Shown here in pieces: positions 1-7,906 of a stretch of 64,000 nt of DNA. Under the pieces are notes generated by a model, which had not been told where the DNA came from, made no database searches, and saw only the letters and a list, made by a program, of their open reading frames with translations. Origin of the DNA: JAHRAW01 sp965203265 (lineage in GTDB: Bacteria; Pseudomonadota; Gammaproteobacteria; Arenicellales; Poriferihabitantaceae); contig CBDBBV010000002.1 of the NCBI GenBank assembly GCA_965203265.1, positions 1,984,001-2,048,000 of the forward strand, in the 5' to 3' direction. How positions within the stretch are numbered: position 1 is the first letter of the stretch; each line of letters begins with the position of its first letter. The translations under genes were made by a program, and so were the position numbers.

Positions 1-167
1 CGCCGAGAAGTAGAACAGCAGAGGGTGCAGATCATCGCGAACTTGCCATCGCTTTAACCACCTTGGCAATGCGAATCGGTGGCGTCGTGCCGCACAACTT
101 GATACGCCAGCGGAGTCAACCGCTCGCGCAGTTCGGAGTCGGTGGGTTTGGGGTATTTCGGGTTCAT
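1..167 (-). pseudogene. Degraded or partial peptide-methionine (R)-S-oxide reductase (msrB)
   Basis: The frame starts at an ATG whose first bases overlap the stop of the HAD gene (ATGA). It begins MNPKYPKPTDSELRERL and continues TPLAYQVVRHDATD, which resembles the N terminus of MsrB. A TAA stop follows at 54-56, after 37 residues. Beyond it the same frame shows DGKF and a CxxC-like patch, and a shifted frame shows a PLLFYFSA stretch like the PLF-S motif of MsrB. This suggests at least one nonsense change and one frameshift, or a very diverged relative. The window edge cuts the rest. The msrB identity rests on the short N-terminal match only. Confidence 0.4.
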
Positions 168-943
168 GGAGTGGTCATTGCGGCGGTTTTTGCCGGGTCG
201 CCTGATTTTTGATCGTAGCCGAGCGCCGCCTGTAACGCGACTATGTCGTCGAGTACCAAATCAGCCCAGAGAGCGAGGTCGGCCTCCTTGTGGGCGCCGC
301 TCAATACTCCCACGGTGAGCGCCGCGCCGGCCGCCCGGCCCATGCGCAAGTCCGCCGGGCTGTCGCCCACCACCGCCACCTGATCGCCCGTGATCTCGCA
401 CGCCCGCAGGAAGGCCAGCGCCATGCCGGGGCCCGGTTTGACGCCGTGGCCGCTGTCGGCGCCGCAGACAAAATCGAACAGTGATTCGACGCCGAGGGCT
501 CGTAGCAGTCGGTGGGCGTTGGCTTCGTCGTCCATGGTGGCCAGGCCCAGGCGGATGTTTAGGCGGCGCAGCTCGGTGAACAGGGCGGCCATGTTGTCGG
601 TTACCGGCACCTGTTCGTCCGCCGACAGGGAGAAGATCGATTCGACGGCGCGGCGCTCGGCGGGGGGGAGGGGTTGGCCGATGGCCTCCTCCCAGCAGGC
701 GATGATTTCCCGATTGCAGCCGGAGGCCAGAATCGAGTCGGCTCGCCAAGTTTGCGATTCGGCGACAAATCCGCCGTGCGCCAGCAACCGTTGGGGTTCG
801 GCGGCGCGGCCAAATCTGGCGTGCAAATACGCCGCCGCCCGGCGATACGGCGGCAGCCAAGTGCGGTTGAAGTCCAGCAGCGTGCCGTCCTTGTCGAAGA
901 GGATGCCGCGAATGCCGCCCATTACGCCCATTAGGCTCATCAT
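164..943 (-). CDS. HAD-superfamily hydrolase, phosphoglycolate phosphatase-like
   Basis: A protein of 259 residues with the HAD motifs in order: FDKDGTLLDF near the N terminus (nucleophile and acid Asp in DxDGT), a mid-protein LATMDD (motif II Thr), a lysine in GVKPGPGM, and VVGDSPADLRMG (motif IV acidic residues). The cap is inserted after motif I, as in subclass I phosphatases such as Gph. The chosen ATG at 943 shares a base with the stop of the upstream VOC gene (TGATG) and follows a GGAGG at 948-952. The gene also overlaps the msrB remnant by ATGA, so the three are one translationally coupled unit. The substrate is not determined; phosphoglycolate or another small phosphate ester is possible. 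Confidence 0.85.
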   Translation of the reverse strand: MMSLMGVMGGIRGILFDKDGTLLDFNRTWLPPYRRAAAYLHARFGRAAEPQRLLAHGGFVAESQTWRADSILASGCNREIIACWEEAIGQPLPPAERRAVESIFSLSADEQVPVTDNMAALFTELRRLNIRLGLATMDDEANAHRLLRALGVESLFDFVCGADSGHGVKPGPGMALAFLRACEITGDQVAVVGDSPADLRMGRAAGAALTVGVLSGAHKEADLALWADLVLDDIVALQAALGYDQKSGDPAKTAAMTTP

Positions 944-1395
944 CACGCCTCCAACCGCCGCCGCACGGAGGGAACCCAGCAATAGCCGTCCGGGTCAAGC
1001 AGAAAACACTCCCGCAGGCCGTGCGGTTTGTCGGCAGTCTCTTGCAGGATTTCGTAGCCGCCCTTGCGCGCCCGACTTTCCGCTCGGTCGGGGTCAACCT
1101 GATACAGCCGCAATTCGACTCCGGCGCCGCGCAAACCGGCCTCGGGCAGGTGGGCGAGCAGGGGATGGGCTGCGTAGGTGGGGTCGGCATGCAGTTGGTA
1201 AAGGATGTCGCGGTGGGCGAGCACTGCATAGTCCCTCGACTGGCGGAGTATCTCGAATTCCAGCACTCGGTGGAGAAATGTCGCGGTTTGATCGATTCGC
1301 CGAGCCAGCAGGTTGACGCCGAAACCTTCGAGAAAATGCCCCATTTCCTCGGCACTGGTGCGGTCGCTGATGCCGAGTGCGCGCAAATTTCTCAT
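943..1395 (-). CDS. VOC (glyoxalase/dioxygenase) family protein
   Basis: A protein of 150 residues, starting at MRNLRALGISD. It has a VOC-type layout: GVNLLARRIDQTATFLHRVL at the first beta-alpha unit, a LYQLHAD stretch supplying a candidate metal-ligand histidine, and GLRECFLLDPDGYCW at the end, where the Glu and DPDGY are typical of the last strand of glyoxalase-like domains. The substrate cannot be read from the sequence. It is the first gene of a short coupled unit with the HAD phosphatase. An upstream in-frame start would add 35 low-complexity residues and was not chosen. Confidence 0.75.
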   Translation of the reverse strand: MRNLRALGISDRTSAEEMGHFLEGFGVNLLARRIDQTATFLHRVLEFEILRQSRDYAVLAHRDILYQLHADPTYAAHPLLAHLPEAGLRGAGVELRLYQVDPDRAESRARKGGYEILQETADKPHGLRECFLLDPDGYCWVPSVRRRLEA

Positions 1396-1729
1396 CGCGT
1401 CTCGGCGCCGGGGCGGGCGGGACGATCCCCTCGGAAAAAGCGCTGGGCGGTGGTGGGAGACGGATACACCGGATACCGGCATGAGTCGGATTGACAACAA
1501 TTTCAGCGTACCACGCAGTCGAACCGGATGCCAGCGCGAACGAGCGAGGGTGGGGGCGGGTCGCGCAGTGTGAGTGAGCGCGAGCGGGGTGGGTATATCT
1601 GCCGTTTGAGTAGATGAAACCGTGTCCGTGAATGTGAGCGGGGGATGGCAAGCGCAGCCGATGCGGGTGGGTGCGTGGCGGGACGAACACGTGAGCGCTC
1701 GCTCGGGGCGTGGGCGAGCAGGGCCGGGC
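1396..1729. other. Intergenic, no gene recognised
   Basis: About 330 bases between the VOC gene and the end of cca. Reading frames across it give only Arg/Ser/Pro-rich translations typical of GC-rich shadow frames. It should contain the 3' end of the cca transcript and the promoter of the VOC gene, but no convincing terminator or promoter motif was recognised. Confidence 0.5.
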
Positions 1730-3001
1730 TCAGGCGCCGGCGCGGCCGGCAGTTGCGTTGTATTCCTTCTTGATCCCGGCGATGGCGGCGATGCGTTGTC
1801 GCCGGATTTCCTTTTTGATCTGCCTGCCGTCTCGGTACTGCTCGGCGATGGCGGCGGCGTTTATCGAGGCGGCGGCGTGGTGGTAGCTTTGGAATAGGGT
1901 CGCCTGCGGGCACTCGCGATTCTCCAAGCCGGTGCGCCCGCGCAGGTCGGCGACGCAGCACAGGCTGAACAGGCGGATGTTGTCGGGCTGGCGAAATCCG
2001 TCCAGTCGCTCCAACAGCTTGAGCACCGTGGTCGGTTTGAGCGCCTCCATGCGGTGGTGGTGCAAGTGGTATTCGCATACCGCGAGCGCCAGTTTGCGGT
2101 ACTTTTCCGGCACGCGCAGGCGTTCGCACACGGCCTCCACCAACTCCAGTCCGGCGCGCTCATGGCCGCGGTGTGCCGGCAATGCCGCCGCCGGAGTCAG
2201 CGCCTTGCCGAGATCGTGCGTCAGTACGGCGAAGATCACTCTGGGGTCATCGCTCAGACGGTGCGCCGCATCCAGCGCCAGCAAGACATGGATGCCGGTG
2301 TCGATCTCGGGATGGTAGCGTTCCGGCTGGGGAACCCCGAAAAGGGCGTCCACTTCCGGCAGAATTCTCGCCAGGGCGCCGCAGTTGCGCAGTTCCTCGA
2401 TGAATCGCGAGGTGCCGGTTTCGCCGAGGGCGCCGTTCAGCTCCTTCCATACCCGCTCCGGTTGCAGCGCGTCCACCTCGCCGCTCGCGACCATCTGCGC
2501 CATCAAATCGCGCGTGGTCGGGTGCACGCGAAACCCCATCCCGCCGAAGCGGGCGGCGAAACGGGCGACGCGCAAAACCCGTACCGGATCCTCGCTGAAT
2601 GCCGGGGAAATGTGCCGGAGTATTCGCGATTCGACATCGCGGACACCGCCAAAGGGGTCGATCAGGTTACCCTGGGCGTCCAGAGCGATGGCGTTGATGG
2701 TCAGGTCGCGCCGCTGCAAGTCCTGTTCCAGCGTGATGTTCGGGTCGCTGATGACGGCGAAACCCGTGTAGCCCTTGGAGGTTTTGCGTTCGCGCCGGGC
2801 GAGGGCGTATTGCTCGCCGCTGAGGGGGTGCAGGAACACGGGGAAATCCTCCCCCACCGGCTTGAACCCTCGTTCGAGCATCTGCGCCGGAGTCGCGCCG
2901 ACCACCACCCAGTCGCGATCCTGAACGGCGAGGCCGAGCAGCCGGTCGCGCACCGCGCCGCCCACCAGATATGCCTGCAGATCGTCCGCTGGATCCTTCA
3001 T
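1730..3001 (-). CDS. cca: CCA tRNA nucleotidyltransferase with HD domain
   Basis: A protein of 423 residues. It adds or repairs the 3' CCA end of tRNAs using CTP and ATP. The class II nucleotidyltransferase head begins YLVGGAVRDRLLG, followed by the catalytic acidic pair in DRDWVVVG and then RRDLTINAIALD. The neck shows EDPVRVLRVARFAARF. The C-terminal half carries an HD phosphohydrolase domain with THDLGK and HRGHE, as in the long gammaproteobacterial Cca, which also has phosphatase and 2',3'-cyclic phosphodiesterase activity. The start MKDPADDLQAYLVGG agrees with family length. It stands alone, 122 bp from trhO. Confidence 0.96.
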   Translation of the reverse strand: MKDPADDLQAYLVGGAVRDRLLGLAVQDRDWVVVGATPAQMLERGFKPVGEDFPVFLHPLSGEQYALARRERKTSKGYTGFAVISDPNITLEQDLQRRDLTINAIALDAQGNLIDPFGGVRDVESRILRHISPAFSEDPVRVLRVARFAARFGGMGFRVHPTTRDLMAQMVASGEVDALQPERVWKELNGALGETGTSRFIEELRNCGALARILPEVDALFGVPQPERYHPEIDTGIHVLLALDAAHRLSDDPRVIFAVLTHDLGKALTPAAALPAHRGHERAGLELVEAVCERLRVPEKYRKLALAVCEYHLHHHRMEALKPTTVLKLLERLDGFRQPDNIRLFSLCCVADLRGRTGLENRECPQATLFQSYHHAAASINAAAIAEQYRDGRQIKKEIRRQRIAAIAGIKKEYNATAGRAGA

Positions 3002-3123
3002 CGGCGGGTATTATCGGCCATTTCCGGCGGTTGCGCGCGACAATGCGGACTGAGTTGATGGCGGTGATGGCGTGATGGCGGCGGCGGGAACTCCAAGCCG
3101 GCGGCTCGCTCGGCAACCGCGCC

Positions 3124-4071
3124 TCAATCGTGTCGCGGCGCAGTATCCCGCCCGGCCATCGCCTCGGGCCCGATATGCACGGTGCCCCGACTGGCCGCCA
3201 ACTCGACCTGCTTTTCCCGCTGCAAAAAGCGCGCTCGGTCGGCGGCGGATACCAGTTCGTGGCAGTGCGGGCAGGCGGCGCCGGGGATGTATTGGTCGCT
3301 GCGCATGTCAGCCGAGGAAATCGGCGAGCGGCAGGCGTGGCATTGATCGTAGTCGCCGCGTTTCAACTGGTGATCCACGGCAACCCGATCGTCGAACACG
3401 AAGCACGCCCCGCGCCAGCGGGATTCGCCTTCGGGCACGGTTTCGAGGTATTTCAGTATCCCTCCCTTCAGCTGGAACACCTGCTCGAAGCCGCGTCGGC
3501 GCAAATAGGCCGTGGACTTTTCGCAGCGCACGCCGCCGGTGCAGTACATGGCGATCTTCTTGTGCTTGCGCGGATTCAGGCAGCGCTCGGCGAAATCGGG
3601 AAATTCGCGGAAATTGGTGGTATGGGGATTCACCGCGCCCTCGAACGAACCGATTTTCACTTCGTACTCGTTGCGCACATCGACCACCACAACGGCATCG
3701 TCATCGAGCAACGCATTCCAATCCTTCGCCTCGACATGAGTGCCGGTCTCCTGTCCGGGCGCAATGCCGGGCACGCCCAGAGTGACGATTTCCGCCTTGA
3801 CCTTGACCTTGGCACGCTTGAACGGCATCGCATCGGTGAACGACTCCTTGGATTCGAGGCCGGCAAGACCCGGCTGATTTTCAAGCCACGCAAGCACCGC
3901 ATCGACCCCATCGCGAGCGCCGCAAACGGTGCCGTTTATGCCCTCGCAAGCCAGCACCAACGTACCGCGCACCTCATTCGCCAACATCACCGACAACAGA
4001 CGCGGGCGTAGTTTTTCCGGGGCGTCGAGGGGGGTGAATTTGTATAGGGCGGAGACGACGATTTGGGGCAT
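3124..4071 (-). CDS. trhO: tRNA uridine(34) hydroxylase, rhodanese family (TrhO/YceA)
   Basis: A protein of 315 residues that hydroxylates U34 of tRNAs, the first step towards 5-(carboxy)methoxyuridine. The N-terminal ferredoxin-like part contains the GTLVLACEGINGTV signature. The rhodanese domain holds the active-site loop CTGGVRCEKS, and the C terminus has a Cys-rich stretch (CHACRSPIS, CPHCHELV) typical of the family. The start at 4071 (MPQIVVSALYKF) is preferred; the upstream ATG at 4179 would add 36 atypical residues and overlap the methyltransferase gene. Confidence 0.93.
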   Translation of the reverse strand: MPQIVVSALYKFTPLDAPEKLRPRLLSVMLANEVRGTLVLACEGINGTVCGARDGVDAVLAWLENQPGLAGLESKESFTDAMPFKRAKVKVKAEIVTLGVPGIAPGQETGTHVEAKDWNALLDDDAVVVVDVRNEYEVKIGSFEGAVNPHTTNFREFPDFAERCLNPRKHKKIAMYCTGGVRCEKSTAYLRRRGFEQVFQLKGGILKYLETVPEGESRWRGACFVFDDRVAVDHQLKRGDYDQCHACRSPISSADMRSDQYIPGAACPHCHELVSAADRARFLQREKQVELAASRGTVHIGPEAMAGRDTAPRHD

Positions 4072-4147
4072 GGGGGTGGTAATGCGGGTTGGGGTGTGGA
4101 TTATAGACAATCTGAGGGGAACGGGTTTTGTTTGGCGAAATCCAGCT

Positions 4148-5035
4148 TCAGGGCATCGCATGAGCCGCAAAGAAGTCATGGCGTGAATGAAGTTGATCGA
4201 ACCCGTGAATCACCGGATCGGCGAACGAAAGCCGGCGAGACATGATGCGAATCGCCTCCGGATTATTGTCCACCAATGTGGCGTTCCGAGCGGCACGGAT
4301 CGCAGCTTCCCCAGTCGTCCCGCTGCCCGCGAAAAAATCCAGCACGTTGTCTCCGGGGTTTGAGTGAACCCGAATTATGCGGTTCAGTATGGCAACGGGT
4401 TTTTGCGTGGGATAACCGGTCTTTTCCTTGCCGTTCGGGCTGACGATTGTGTTCCACCAAACATCGGTTGGCGTCTTCCCCATTGCCGCCTTTTTCGGCC
4501 CGACGAGACCGGGCGCCATGTATGGAATGCGATCAATGTCATCGTATCGATAGGTATATTTGTCGGGATTCTTCGCATACCAGAATATGTTGTCGTGCTT
4601 GGCCGACCAACGTTTCTTCGACCTTGCGCCATAGTCGTAAGCCCAGATGATTTCATTGATGAAAGACTTGCGACCGAAAATTTCATCCAACATGATCTTG
4701 CAATAGTGGGACTCTCGATAGTCGATATGCAGGAAGAAAGAACCTTGGGGAGACAACAGGCGATAAGCCTCTCGCAGTCGGCTTTCCATGAACACCATGA
4801 AGTCATCGAATTTGTCATGGAAGGAAGATTCACCGAGGCAATGAGTCTTGTAACGCTTTCCTTGAAATCCTGTGCGATCGCCTTTTTCTTCTTGAACCGT
4901 TTTTAATCGTTTGCGAGATTGTGTACGGCCTGTGTTGAAGGGTGGGTCGATGTATATCAGGTCGAATGATTCCGGTTCAAATTTTGATATTACGTTCAGG
5001 CAGTCGCCGAAGTGGATTTTCAGTTTTGGTGTCAT
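4148..5035 (-). CDS. Site-specific DNA methyltransferase (beta-class amino-methyltransferase)
   Basis: A protein of 295 residues. The catalytic motif IV DPPFN is near residues 30-34, and the AdoMet-binding motif I, DFFAGSGTT, lies near the C terminus. This circular order defines beta-class N6-adenine or N4-cytosine methyltransferases. A YPTQKP motif precedes motif I, as is common in this class. The gene overlaps the preceding small gene by ATGA, so it is translationally coupled to it. Base composition is much more AT-rich than the flanking cca/trhO genes, suggesting transfer. No recognisable restriction enzyme sits next to it, so it is either an orphan or the modification part of a novel unit. 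Confidence 0.9.
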   Translation of the reverse strand: MTPKLKIHFGDCLNVISKFEPESFDLIYIDPPFNTGRTQSRKRLKTVQEEKGDRTGFQGKRYKTHCLGESSFHDKFDDFMVFMESRLREAYRLLSPQGSFFLHIDYRESHYCKIMLDEIFGRKSFINEIIWAYDYGARSKKRWSAKHDNIFWYAKNPDKYTYRYDDIDRIPYMAPGLVGPKKAAMGKTPTDVWWNTIVSPNGKEKTGYPTQKPVAILNRIIRVHSNPGDNVLDFFAGSGTTGEAAIRAARNATLVDNNPEAIRIMSRRLSFADPVIHGFDQLHSRHDFFAAHAMP

Positions 5036-5385
5036 ATCAATTGTCCGAAAGAAGCAAGGCGAACATTTGGTCGATGAAAGAAAACCATACTCATTTTCGC
5101 AGACTGTGCGTTGCCGTTCATCATACTGTAACCTTGGCAGATGAACTCAATATTCCGTTCAAACTCACTAAACTCTCGTTTCTCATCCAACCTTTTCAAC
5201 GATAACAATTTCAACATTTCTTTTGAGAGAAAAGCATGTCGCCTCCGTATTGTATTTGCATTATCGGATTGAGTTTTCGTCAATCTACCATATTCCGAAT
5301 AGTGCTCTTGGTATTCTGTATCTAGGCGGTTTTTTTCAGCCTTGGCTGCTTCGCTACAACACTTTTCAAATGCAGTATCGCTCAC
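5032..5385 (-). CDS. Hypothetical protein, 117 aa, between JAMM-like gene and methyltransferase
   Basis: I do not recognise a family. The protein is rich in charged residues, with Glu/Lys/Arg stretches (EAAKAEKNRLDTEYQEHYS, LKRLDEKREFSEFERN) that look helical and could form a coiled coil. It has no signal peptide or membrane segment. It starts 13 bp after the end of the JAMM-like gene and its stop overlaps the methyltransferase start (ATGA). This marks a real gene in a three-gene AT-rich operon. It may be a partner or specificity subunit, but that is a guess from position only. Confidence 0.6.
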   Translation of the reverse strand: MSDTAFEKCCSEAAKAEKNRLDTEYQEHYSEYGRLTKTQSDNANTIRRRHAFLSKEMLKLLSLKRLDEKREFSEFERNIEFICQGYSMMNGNAQSAKMSMVFFHRPNVRLASFGQLI

Positions 5386-5398
5386 GATTGCCCCTCTC

Positions 5399-6100
5399 TT
5401 AAAATATCCTTTCGATGTGCAATGACAGGTTCCTTAGCTTCGATAAACCATTAATTTTATCTATCATCTCAACATAGTTTGATAATGGGAGAAAAGTATT
5501 AGCGTAAGAAGAAAAATATTGGTAGTGAATTCCTCTTTCACAAACAAACTCTACCAAATTTATCCCATGTGTATTAAGGACACGAGAAAACTCATTGGCT
5601 GAATCTAAGTCTTGACTACTTGGCTTACTACAATCATAGTAATATGGATCTGAATTTGGGTGATTATGAAAAATTAATACAGACGTACGATTTTCTTGCC
5701 TAGCAATATTGGCAATATTTTTTATCGGCAAATACAGGGAAACTTTATATCTATCAAACCCTTTATTTAACCAAATCAAGTCGATTTTTTGTTCATTTTC
5801 AAAAGCGACGATAATCCACTCGTGTTTTTTATATTTTAGCAGTGCTGCTGCAATTGGTGGAAAATCAAAAAGGCTTTCATTTATTTGATAAAATTTCCCA
5901 TTTGGGTTCATACGCTTCTTAAATTCTTTATTTACACTAAACTCTCCTGTGGCGAATGAAAAGTATTCACAAATTTGTTTTTCTCTCTTTTTTTCTCCTA
6001 ATTGTCTTAATTCATCCTCATTTAATGGTCGAAGATGTGTAAGTACAAAGACAAGGCCAATAAGTCCCAAGATACCAACCAAAACCAAAGTCAAGTCCAT
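5399..6100 (-). CDS. Membrane-anchored RadC/JAMM-like domain protein
   Basis: A protein of 233 residues. Residues 3-20 form a hydrophobic helix (LTLVLVGILGLIGLVFVL), predicting a single N-terminal membrane anchor. The second half contains VLIFHNHPNSDP followed by SSQDLDSA, which matches the JAMM metalloprotease pattern HxHP with Ser and Asp as in RadC (HNHPSGDP, then S..D), but with about eight extra residues between the two parts. The Arg-Glu that precedes the core in RadC is replaced by Ile-Lys, so the acidic catalytic residue may be elsewhere or lost. It is the first intact gene of the AT-rich operon with the methyltransferase. Its start overlaps the end of a truncated DUF262-like frame. 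Confidence 0.65.
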   Translation of the reverse strand: MDLTLVLVGILGLIGLVFVLTHLRPLNEDELRQLGEKKREKQICEYFSFATGEFSVNKEFKKRMNPNGKFYQINESLFDFPPIAAALLKYKKHEWIIVAFENEQKIDLIWLNKGFDRYKVSLYLPIKNIANIARQENRTSVLIFHNHPNSDPYYYDCSKPSSQDLDSANEFSRVLNTHGINLVEFVCERGIHYQYFSSYANTFLPLSNYVEMIDKINGLSKLRNLSLHIERIF

Positions 6101-6213
6101 TTGGCAGTACTCTTCAATCCACGTTGATATTCATGGTTGACCCGTAAAAATCTTTCGCGTTCGAGGTCGATCAAACTCCCGACCGTCCACTCGTTGCTAA
6201 TTTCAATTTGCAT
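6091..6213 (-). pseudogene. Truncated DUF262 (GmrSD-type) N-terminal fragment, 40 codons
   Basis: This short frame has a good ribosome binding site (GAGGAA) and begins MQIEISNEWTVGSLIDLE. It continues to VNHEYQRG, then diverges and stops at 6091-6093. DUF262 proteins of modification-dependent restriction systems commonly open with this layout and the (P/H)EYQRG motif (family knowledge). Full proteins are several hundred residues, so this is a remnant whose body was lost. The last codons overlap the start of the JAMM-like gene, which suggests that gene was joined to the DUF262 leader by a deletion or replacement. Confidence 0.5.
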
Positions 6214-6260
6214 TTTGTATTCCTCAGTTGTCAATGTTCAGATTTCTGATCCGAAACCCC

Positions 6261-6632
6261 CTACTCCCCAAACAGCGTCAAAACATTCCCATCCGGATCC
6301 CGAAAATGCGCCAAAGTCCCGCCCCAAGGCTGCTTCTCCGGGGGCGCCGTGAATTCCACCCCCTTTTCGACCAGTTGGGCATAGGCCAGATGGATGTCGG
6401 TGACGAGGATGGATGCGCCGACAAATCGCCCCACCAGTTCACCCGCCTGTGGCGCATTGGCGTCTAATCCCTCGACGCCCAATCTGGCGCCGCCCAAGTC
6501 GAATTCGGCCCAGGCGAATGCTTGGTCGATGAAAATCAGGGGGAGGCCGATGGTTTCCTGATAGAAGTCCACCGACCGATCCCAGTCGGTGGTGAAAACC
6601 CGGATGGCGTATAGTTTGGGAATTATATACAT
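6261..6632 (-). CDS. VOC (glyoxalase/bleomycin-resistance-like) family protein
   Basis: A protein of 123 residues, the usual size of a single VOC domain. It has YAIRVFTTDWDRSVDFYQE at the start of the first module, then AEFDLGGARLGVE, and a closing stretch LAHFRDPDGNVLTLFGE, where HFRDPDGN is typical of this family. No substrate can be assigned. Its first codons (MYIIPKLY) lie inside the left inverted repeat of the tnpB element, and the tnpB stop overlaps its start by 10 bp. The original upstream region was therefore replaced when the element inserted. Confidence 0.85.
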   Translation of the reverse strand: MYIIPKLYAIRVFTTDWDRSVDFYQETIGLPLIFIDQAFAWAEFDLGGARLGVEGLDANAPQAGELVGRFVGASILVTDIHLAYAQLVEKGVEFTAPPEKQPWGGTLAHFRDPDGNVLTLFGE

Positions 6633-7805
6633 GACTTGACATGTACTTGCGGCCCAACCGGAGCAACCCCCAGCTTAGCGACCGAAGGAGCATTCCCGCC
6701 CCTTTTCTTGATATTCACAGCAGCGTTTCTGTCTCTATCCATCACCAACCCGCATTGCGGGCAGGAATGGACGCGAACCGCCAGCGACTTTTTCACAATC
6801 GCGCGGCAGTTGGAACACATCTGCGTTGTCTGTTTCGGGTCAACCTTTTCCACTGCCAAGCCAGCACTTTCAGCCTTGCAAGTCAGTCGTTCGACAAAAG
6901 CCGCCCACCCTACATCCGAAACCTGCCGCGACAACATCCCCCGCGCCAAGCCTTTCACATTCAAGTCCTCGACAATCAGCGTCTTGCCCTGCTCCACCAG
7001 TTTTTTCGCCGCCTGCCAGTGGAAGTTTGCTCGCTGATTCCGCACCCGCAAGTGCAGTCGTTCTACCGCTTTCCGCTGCCGCTCCCTGTTTCCACTGCTG
7101 CGTTTCTTTCTCGAAAGCGACCTTTGCTCTACGCGAAGTTTGCGTAACTGCATTCGCAGGCATCTCGGATTCGGTATTTGTTCGCCGCTGTCCGTTGTCA
7201 GGAAGTGCGTCAACCCTACATCGATTCCCATCGTGTCGGAAACTGGAATGCGGGCAACATCCGGCAATTCGAGCGTCAGTTGCAGTTTCCAACCTTTCGC
7301 GTCCCGCACCAACCGAGCGTATTTCTGCCTTGCTTCGGCTGGCAATGGGCGGTGGAAGTAGACGCGCAGGCGGCCATTAATCCCCTTGAATGAGAGAAAT
7401 CGCCAGTTTCCGTTACCGGCTTCTATCCGATAGGTTTTTTCTAAATCAATGCTCCGCCAGCGATTTCTCCCCTTGAATCGCGGGAAGCCGCAGCCTTCCT
7501 TGAATCCCTTGAAAAATGCCTTGAACGCCTTGTCAAGTCGCGTCAGCGCACCCCGCCCTATCTGTGCGGACTGCTCGCGCCACCCTTCGTCGAATGAGCG
7601 TATCTCGGTCAAACTTTTGCATTGGTCGTAGTACGAAATCCCTCGCCCAGTCCGTTTGTAGCAGTCGATTCGCTCCTGCAACGCCGCGTTGTACAACCCG
7701 CGCGTCATGCCGAGCAGGACAAGCAGGCGCTTTTCCTGGCCCTTTTGCGGCAAACAACGGCATTCGTAGGTACGTATCATCTTGTCAAGTTTAATACATA
7801 ATTCC
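6619..7805 (-). mobile_element. tnpB-only element flanked by imperfect 23-bp inverted repeats
   Basis: The element is filled almost entirely by tnpB. The sequence at 6619-6641 and the reverse complement of 7783-7805 match at 18 of 23 positions, sharing GGAATTAT at one end and ACTTGACA at the other. TATAG just outside both is also shared, with a 3-nt offset. IS200/IS605-type elements usually lack inverted repeats, so the exact ends are uncertain; these repeats may be part of a subterminal structure. No tnpA is present, so mobility would depend on a TnpA in trans. Confidence 0.55.
6623..7780 (-). CDS. tnpB: RNA-guided nuclease TnpB (IS200/IS605 OrfB family)
   Basis: A protein of 385 residues. 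It has an OrfB helix-turn-helix start (MIRTYECRCLPQKGQEKRLL), a RuvC-like nuclease split into MGIDVGLTHF (first Asp), IVEDLNVKGLARG (Glu) and MDRDRNAAVNI (last Asp), and a zinc ribbon CSNC...CPQC between the last two. All catalytic residues are present, so it looks intact. TnpB proteins are guided by an omega RNA transcribed from the 3' end of the gene and beyond, which here would run into the VOC gene start. The ATG at 7780 sits just inside the right repeat. Confidence 0.93.
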   Translation of the reverse strand: MIRTYECRCLPQKGQEKRLLVLLGMTRGLYNAALQERIDCYKRTGRGISYYDQCKSLTEIRSFDEGWREQSAQIGRGALTRLDKAFKAFFKGFKEGCGFPRFKGRNRWRSIDLEKTYRIEAGNGNWRFLSFKGINGRLRVYFHRPLPAEARQKYARLVRDAKGWKLQLTLELPDVARIPVSDTMGIDVGLTHFLTTDSGEQIPNPRCLRMQLRKLRVEQRSLSRKKRSSGNRERQRKAVERLHLRVRNQRANFHWQAAKKLVEQGKTLIVEDLNVKGLARGMLSRQVSDVGWAAFVERLTCKAESAGLAVEKVDPKQTTQMCSNCRAIVKKSLAVRVHSCPQCGLVMDRDRNAAVNIKKRGGNAPSVAKLGVAPVGPQVHVKSCI

Positions 7806-7906
7806 CTATAGTTTCATGTTCGTTTGAATACCGTGGCGTTGCGCGTGGGTGTTCATCGTACCGTATCATGGCCGGCGGACTCAATATCCCCGATTGCCGT
7901 TGAAAC

